From contig CAJINV010000012.1 of NCBI GenBank assembly GCA_905178155.1, positions 2,258,166-2,322,165 of the forward strand: DNA of 64,000 nucleotides, given 5' to 3'. This DNA comes from Amoebophrya sp. A120. Its lineage: Eukaryota; Sar; Dinophyceae; Syndiniales; Amoebophryaceae. Positions 58,507 to 64,000 of the stretch are shown here, piece after piece; position 1 is the stretch's first letter, and each line of letters begins with the position of its first letter. A model generated the notes under the pieces. It searched no databases, was not told where the DNA came from, and was given only the letters and a program-made list of their open reading frames with translations. The position numbers and the translations under genes are program-made.

Positions 58507-60443
58507 TTTCGTATAAAATTTGTGGCTGACGCTCTATGTCTATTGGTACTTATGCGGACTTCGAAAAACCAGTATGGCCTAGTGCTGGTAGACGATCAAC
58601 GCTACAGAATCAAGAAACTAGGGATGCAACTAGTGAGTCGTATGTCTACTTCGGAACAACTACAGAACAGATCCTGCTTGCAAAACCAGTGACTGAGTAC
58701 AAGAGAAAGATCAGCTCAAAAAGACCGTAGAAAAGGTGGAAATGGAAGATCAGATGTGTCGCAGGGTCCTTCAGTTGGCCTCGATGCAGAAGTTGTGAGG
58801 TGTGTGATTGAAGATCCAAGAATCGCTTGAAAGATGAGGACCAGGTGAACCTGGTCCAAGAGCAAAAGAAATGCTGCCAGTCGTCTTCAAAAAATGAAGG
58901 ACGATGAGGTACAGACTGGAACATTTTTCTCTGGCCCCCTGCACAGAGACAACAACTCGACTAGTGGAAGGTCGGAGTTTTGGTTCAACACTTTTTTTCC
59001 ATTTCAATTCCTTTATGCTGATGATCATACGATGAATCACACATGTACTAGCCGAATCCTTTCTCGGCCTTCCGGGGAATATGTTCTTTGCTTACTCGCC
59101 TTATTTCAACTTGTTCGCAGCATTTTTCTAGTCATTTGCAAGAAAAAGCTGTAGTAGGAATTTTCTATACCCGTGATAATTAAAACAACGCGTAGGGGTG
59201 GATAGTTTATGACCTTAAATTTCATAAACTACTTCTATCTCCACCTAAAAACACACACACACACACAAAATCTTTCTTTGCCTACGGTCCCCGATTTTTA
59301 TTGTGAATAGTTTTGGAATCTAAGTAAAATTTTGCGGCTTTTCTTGTTACCCTTTGAATCAAGTTGTACTTCTGCATATGTGATAAAGGATTAAAAAGTC
59401 TGTCTGTAGTACTTCCCTTTGCTTGTAAAATTGAACATACATAAAGGTACGAGGAGCTTCACAGAGCTTCTCCATCGTGATTACAATTTGTACTAAAATT
59501 TGAAATTATCGTAAATAGAAACGCATTCATCTTGTAGGAGTCTACTTTGCATTCCTCCTTGCTTACACTCACAGGGAGCTTGAAGGAAGCAAGAGACTTA
59601 CAGATGACCCAAGTAATATTTGTTGAAAACGAGGATTGATGATGTGAAGTTGAAGTTCTTCTCTTCTAGTTGTCCTTAGAGAGCGTGACAATTTTAGATT
59701 TCTGAAACCGGTGTTTATTTAGGAGTTTTTGTCTACTGCCATCACACAACGACGACATCAACTGAGCTGCAAGGTCGACGTCAACAAGAAGATTTCCCAC
59801 CAACTAGAAGGATTTTTTCTTGAGCCAACGATCTCCAGGCAAGACAGTTTTAGTGTCGCAGGTGGAAGGCATAGGAGCAGATCACGTTTTAGGCTTACTC
59901 TGCAAGATTGTTTTTGCTAGTATCATGCAATTAAATCTGAAACTTGTTTACTAGGCTTATCGTCAACATAGGCTCTGATTACAGAAATCGGAAAATTCAT
60001 AGTAGTGATGAAGCAGAGTAGACATTTTCTGCCTCAACAAGAAAGCTACCGTGTGTCGAGGTGTCAGAAACTTTTTTTTCCGAAAGAACCGTCCCATTTC
60101 GTCGTGATATTTTGAGTTTCGTGATGCGTGGACGGTTCCCCTTTCCTGCTCGGCTCCAGACATCGTCGTTTTGGAGCGCTTTTCGACGTCATAATTCTCC
60201 AGTTCCTGCTCTGACACATCATCTGCTTTTCGTTCTCTCGGTCGTAAACCGATTTTTATACTTGTTGTTCTAGAAGAATTCAAAACCGTCGAAAGGAAAA
60301 CTCGAACCAAATTCCAAAATAAGTATCTGAACTTCAACCTCCGAACGAGATGAAAATTAAGAAACGTGATTCTTGTCGTAACATTTTTCTTGTAGATAAC
60401 ACAATTTCACGATGTTCCTACTTCATTTCTCGTGCTTTCTCCC
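58507..60443. other. Intergenic, about 1.9 kb
   Basis: AT-rich. A CA dinucleotide run lies near 59251-59267. A 124-codon minus ORF at 59963-60337 is basic and unrecognised; it may be 3' untranslated sequence of the fumarate reductase gene. Confidence 0.45.
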
Positions 60444-63400
60444 TTAACCACAGAGGGACTGGGCCACGAGCGCGATCGGCATAGCCAGCAAGGTATGAAT
60501 TGCAAAGGCGTCGCACAAGTAGTAATTGCAATACAAATTCGCGCAGCATGACAAATGGAATCTGTAATGCTAATTGACCTTGGGAGCGAGCAGATTTGTA
60601 ATGCATGGCTGCAATTACTACGAGTATGATACTTTTGCAGTGGATACAAGGCAATCGGAGTGAAGATCATCATCGGGATGCAGTGCAGCTCGCCCTTCCT
60701 GACCGCGGGACCGTCCGCCTTCGCGGCCGGCTTGGCCGCGGCCGCACCACCGGCGGTGGCGGCCGCCGCCTTCGGCTTACCGTCATCCAGCACCCCGATC
60801 ACCGCGTCCGGGGCGTACTTTCCAATCACATCCGGGGGGTGGATCATGTTAAACTCCTCGGTTGCGTCCTTACCCGCGAAGGTCAGGATCGCCAGCGCAC
60901 CACCGGGGTGGTCCGGGAGAAACTTGGTCACATCCAGGACCTGGCCGTTCACCACGACCCAGCAGTCTGTTTTTAGTTGTTTTGATCATTTTGTAAGTAT
61001 GTCGTCAGCGATCTCGTCAATATATTGTGGTCCAGCAACATCATGCTCATGCACTTGCACGGCGGATTCCGCAACAAAAATTTAAGTTTAACTCGTGGTG
61101 TGCATCTTCGATTTACATTGCAGAGTTTGTACCACGAAGCAAACAATCTATCACTATCATGCATGAAAATCGATGTTATATATTACCCTGCTCCGTAGTG
61201 TGCTTGGCGACTTCCGCCAGGGTGTAGCCACCGCTTCCCGCACCCGCGGCCGCCGGAGCACCCTTGTTCGGCTCGTCCTCGTAAGAACCACCGGACAGGG
61301 CGGACTTCTCGGTACCGCCGCCGGAGATACCGCCACCAGAAAGCTCGCGCAACGAGGTAGCCTTCAACGACGAACCGAGCATATACTGGGCGCAGCTGTT
61401 GTTGAGGTGGTTTTTGATTCAGGATCTTTCTTGATCTTGTCATGCTAAACAGAAGTGCGGCACACTTTGCCTCCCCCTTTGTAAACGGCCGCAGATGGCT
61501 GTCACGCAGGGAATGTAGGTCAGGCGATCGTTGCACTAAAGAGCGAAAGCGTCATGTCAATCATGCATGAGAAACATCAAAAAATATGCTCTAAAAGTAT
61601 ACGCCTTTCCCGCGACGCGACCGTAGACCACGCAGTCCAGCAACGAGTTGCCGCCCAACCGGTTGTTTCCGTGGACGCCACCCATCACCTCACCCGCCGC
61701 GTACAGACCCGGAATGACTTTTCCGCCCGCGCCAACCACCTCGGAGCTGGTGGTGATTTCCAAACCGCCCATGCAGTAGTGGATAATCGGGGTGATGATC
61801 GCGACGTAAAACGGCTCGGAGGCGAACTGGGAGCCCGGGATGATGTTGTGGAAGAACTTCTTTCCCGACCCGGTCTTGCCGGACGGCTCGTCCCAGGTCT
61901 TGCCGCTGGGGTAGGCCGGGAACGGGCCACCATCCGGATCCTTCTCCATCTTCATCGCAGCCTGGTAGTGGGCCTCGTGGGCGGCAGCCATGCGCTCCAC
62001 CGGAACACCGAGGTCCTTTGCGAGAGCGGCACCAGACTCGTAGAACTTCATCACGCCACGCCCGGTGTAGTGCTTGCAGTGCCAGATGATTTCTTCGGAG
62101 GCAGCCTGAGGTTTTAGGTGGAGGTGGTTATGATGTTGACTACGCTTGTTTTTTTGGAGAGAGATGTTCAAGCGTGATGGCATTTTTCTGACTGTTACTG
62201 GAGAGGCACTGATCATGCATGCCCGCAAATTGCACATAAAATGTATTTACAGTTTTACCTTGTTCAAGCACAGACGGAAGGGTCCCTTGTTCTTCCACAT
62301 CTCCCCGGTGACGTAGTCGCGGCGACCCAACTCGTTGGCGAACCGGTTGCCATCGGCATCGAAGATCAAACCACCGACACCGCGCAGCGCCTCGGCGGCC
62401 AAAAACTTCACCTTCGCATCGGGGTCCTTGGGGTTCACCAAACCGGTCGGGTGGACCTGCACCCACTCCAGATCGATGGTCCGCGCACCAATGGCTTCAC
62501 CCATCTTGATACCGTCACCTGCGGATTTGATGGTATTGTTTTCATTCTACTGTGATGAGCAGTAGATGAACACGACCCATCTTCAAAAATAACGATCATC
62601 ATTCTCTTAAGGTTGTACAGCAGACGAGCTGGAAATTTAAACTACCGGTGCAGTGCTCGCCATTCGAGGTGGGCAAGTGCATCAAGTCCGGGCGGTACTT
62701 GGCTAGCAGAGAGTCCTGGGAAAAGTCGGCGCCGAACCCGCCAGTGGCGATGATGACCGGTCCCATTTCCTTCAGCATGGAGCCACCCTTTTCGTAGTTG
62801 ACCCCGACGACCTTGCCTCCCTGGAAGATCAAGCTGGTGGCCTTCGCCTTGGTGACGACCTTTGCCACGGACCCGTTGGTCTTCTCGGCGATCTTCTCCA
62901 CCATCTGGATCAAGGCGTAGGTGATGGTCATACCCGGGAAGCGCTCCTTACCACGGTGGGTACGCGGGGCGGAGTGACCACCCAGACGGGCGACCAGAGA
63001 GAGGTCCAGACCGAACACGTCCATCAACCAGTCGCAATCCGGACCAGAATTTTCGGCGAGGACCTTTTTTTGTATTGCAGAATTTTGCATGATGCGTTGT
63101 CGTAGCTGTTCTGTAAAAGTTCAAGTTTGGAATGCATATGACTAATGAGAGCTCAAAGTTGTATTGCAAAAGTCACATATTATACCTTGACCAACTCCGG
63201 CTTCTTCGCACCACCCTTCAAGCAATCGTTGGTAAACAGCTCCACGGAATCCTCAATTCCATTGGCGCGTTGGGTCTGTAGTGGTATTGGTAAGTGGTTT
63301 AGGCATGACAGACTTGATCCATCATCTTGGTTTCACATCTTAAATTGCAAGCGTAAGCTTGCAGTTTGAATGAGACATGCAAATTCCCGAACAAAATCCA

Positions 63401-63589
63401 AGTGAATAAATCCCAAGTGTGTTGTATTAATACCTTGGTGTTAGCCCCGTTGATTCCACTGGTGGCCTTGGTCGAGTTACCACCGCAGAACGCGGACTTG
63501 TCCAGCAGCACAACCTTGCCGCCGTTTTCCATAACGGTATTGGCCGCAGCCATACCGGACAAACCACCTCCGAGAACGATAGCAGTCAT
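60444..63589 (-). CDS. FAD-dependent fumarate reductase fused to cytochrome b5 with a tail anchor, 666 aa
   Basis: Seven exons: 63589-63434, 63275-63186, 63063-62646, 62518-62259, 62105-61603, 61395-61187, 60966-60444. The last contains introner 60494-60646. All phases agree and sum to 2001 nt, 667 codons. The N-terminus is an FAD-binding Rossmann motif ([22 protein letters not shown]) and [20 protein letters not shown] and [10 protein letters not shown] match the active-site region of soluble fumarate reductases (Osm1, flavocytochrome c). GGLEIT and [26 protein letters not shown] close the flavoprotein. A Gly/Ala linker leads to a cytochrome b5 domain with heme His in FLPDHPGG. The C-terminus becomes a hydrophobic anchor only after the introner is removed. 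It would reduce fumarate to succinate, reoxidising cofactors. Confidence 0.92.
60494..60646. mobile_element. Introner, family 1 (opposite orientation)
   Basis: 153 bp, TATGAATTGC left, GCAGTGGATA right, exact CAAGG flanks (60489-60493, 60647-60651). It splits the tail-anchor codons of the fumarate reductase fusion. Confidence 0.92.
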
Positions 63590-64000
63590 TTTCGGTTGTT
63601 ACGTTTTCAGAAAAAACGCAAAAAAAAAAGACGAGAGTTTCTTTGTGGAACTCAAAAAGCTTAGAAACACAACTAAAGAGATTTCGATTTTGTACGTTGA
63701 TTGGTTTTTTTGCAAGAGGTCTATGCGATCTCTTAGGGTTGTTGAAAAGTTTTTGACAAGTCCTCTGGTATGTACACTTACATACACAGCAAGACGTTAC
63801 TTAGTTGTGATTGATTTATTTCGGGTAACTTTGTTTACAAGTAGAGCAGCACTTTTGCTCGTTACTTCGGTCAAAGTGCAACAAGAGGTGGAAAACAGAA
63901 TAACACAGTGTGTTGAGTTTAAGGTTTGGTATTCAAAAGCTCGGTATACTTACCAAGGGTAGCACAAGGTTACTTCTTGTAGTTTGGAGGTAGTTGCTTT
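63590..64000. other. 5' flank of the fumarate reductase gene, no gene seen
   Basis: AT-rich; short ORFs only. Confidence 0.5.

Noticed and set aside
7582-60646. CRISPR array or integron attachment sites suggested by the repeated inverted sequences
   Set aside because: Copies are dispersed singly inside eukaryotic coding frames with 5-bp duplications, not in regular arrays, and host genes have spliceosomal introns.
61557-62237. Upstream and downstream extensions of the fumarate reductase exon
   Set aside because: They run into intron sequence; GT..AG boundaries at 62105 and 61603 agree in phase with the flanking exons.
1-64000. tRNA and rRNA genes
   Set aside because: I saw no cloverleaf with the usual TTCGA loop or rRNA core sequence; a covariance search could still find one.

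Overview
The window looks like nuclear DNA of a protist, most likely an alveolate related to syndinian dinoflagellates such as Amoebophrya. The evidence is short spliceosomal introns, every supportable gene on the minus strand (a unidirectional cluster about 60 kb long), a dynein-2 (intraflagellar transport) subunit, and many introner-like elements. The taxonomic call is inference; no rRNA gene is present to settle it.

The dominant signal is a set of 32 short (114-322 bp) inverted-repeat elements that I sort into nine families. Every element starts TAT and ends ATA, apart from two point variants. Each is flanked by a 5-bp direct repeat (24 exact, 7 with one mismatch, 1 with two). In 31 of 32 cases the element sits inside an open reading frame on the minus strand. 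Deleting the element plus one copy of the 5-bp repeat restores the frame in every one of these genes. The elements therefore behave as introns created by insertion of small terminal-inverted-repeat transposons, spliced at non-GT-AG boundaries. Ordinary GT-AG introns coexist in the same genes.

Layout, by plus coordinates. 1-5312: a large AT-hook protein running off the left edge and two small unknown genes. 5313-7568: a non-coding region with a CpG-rich, Z-DNA-prone island. 7569-13609: a small two-introner gene, weak small ORFs and a 740-aa degenerate PPP-type phosphatase with a membrane anchor. 14432-19894: a 1235-aa PDZ-like/coiled-coil protein with seven introners. 20998-21846: a small two-helix membrane protein. 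23279-29044: a 1776-aa low-complexity membrane protein. 29726-31923: a protein kinase with three introners. 32425-34749: a CobW/G3E GTPase. 35867-41016: a PPPDE/DESI-type isopeptidase with seven introners. 41205-43535: a Ser-rich protein with a Cys/His cluster. 44313-46177: dynein-2 light intermediate chain. 47306-49980: two small genes. 51071-54300: a 987-aa unknown. 54301-56579: intergenic, with a second GC-rich island. 56580-58506: CACYBP/SIP. 60444-63589: an FAD-dependent fumarate reductase fused to cytochrome b5 with a tail anchor.

The neighbours do not form a pathway; they share only orientation and intron biology. The internal duplication in the PDZ-like gene is the best natural experiment here: one copy carries four introners and its paralogous copy none. 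That implies intron gain after the duplication.
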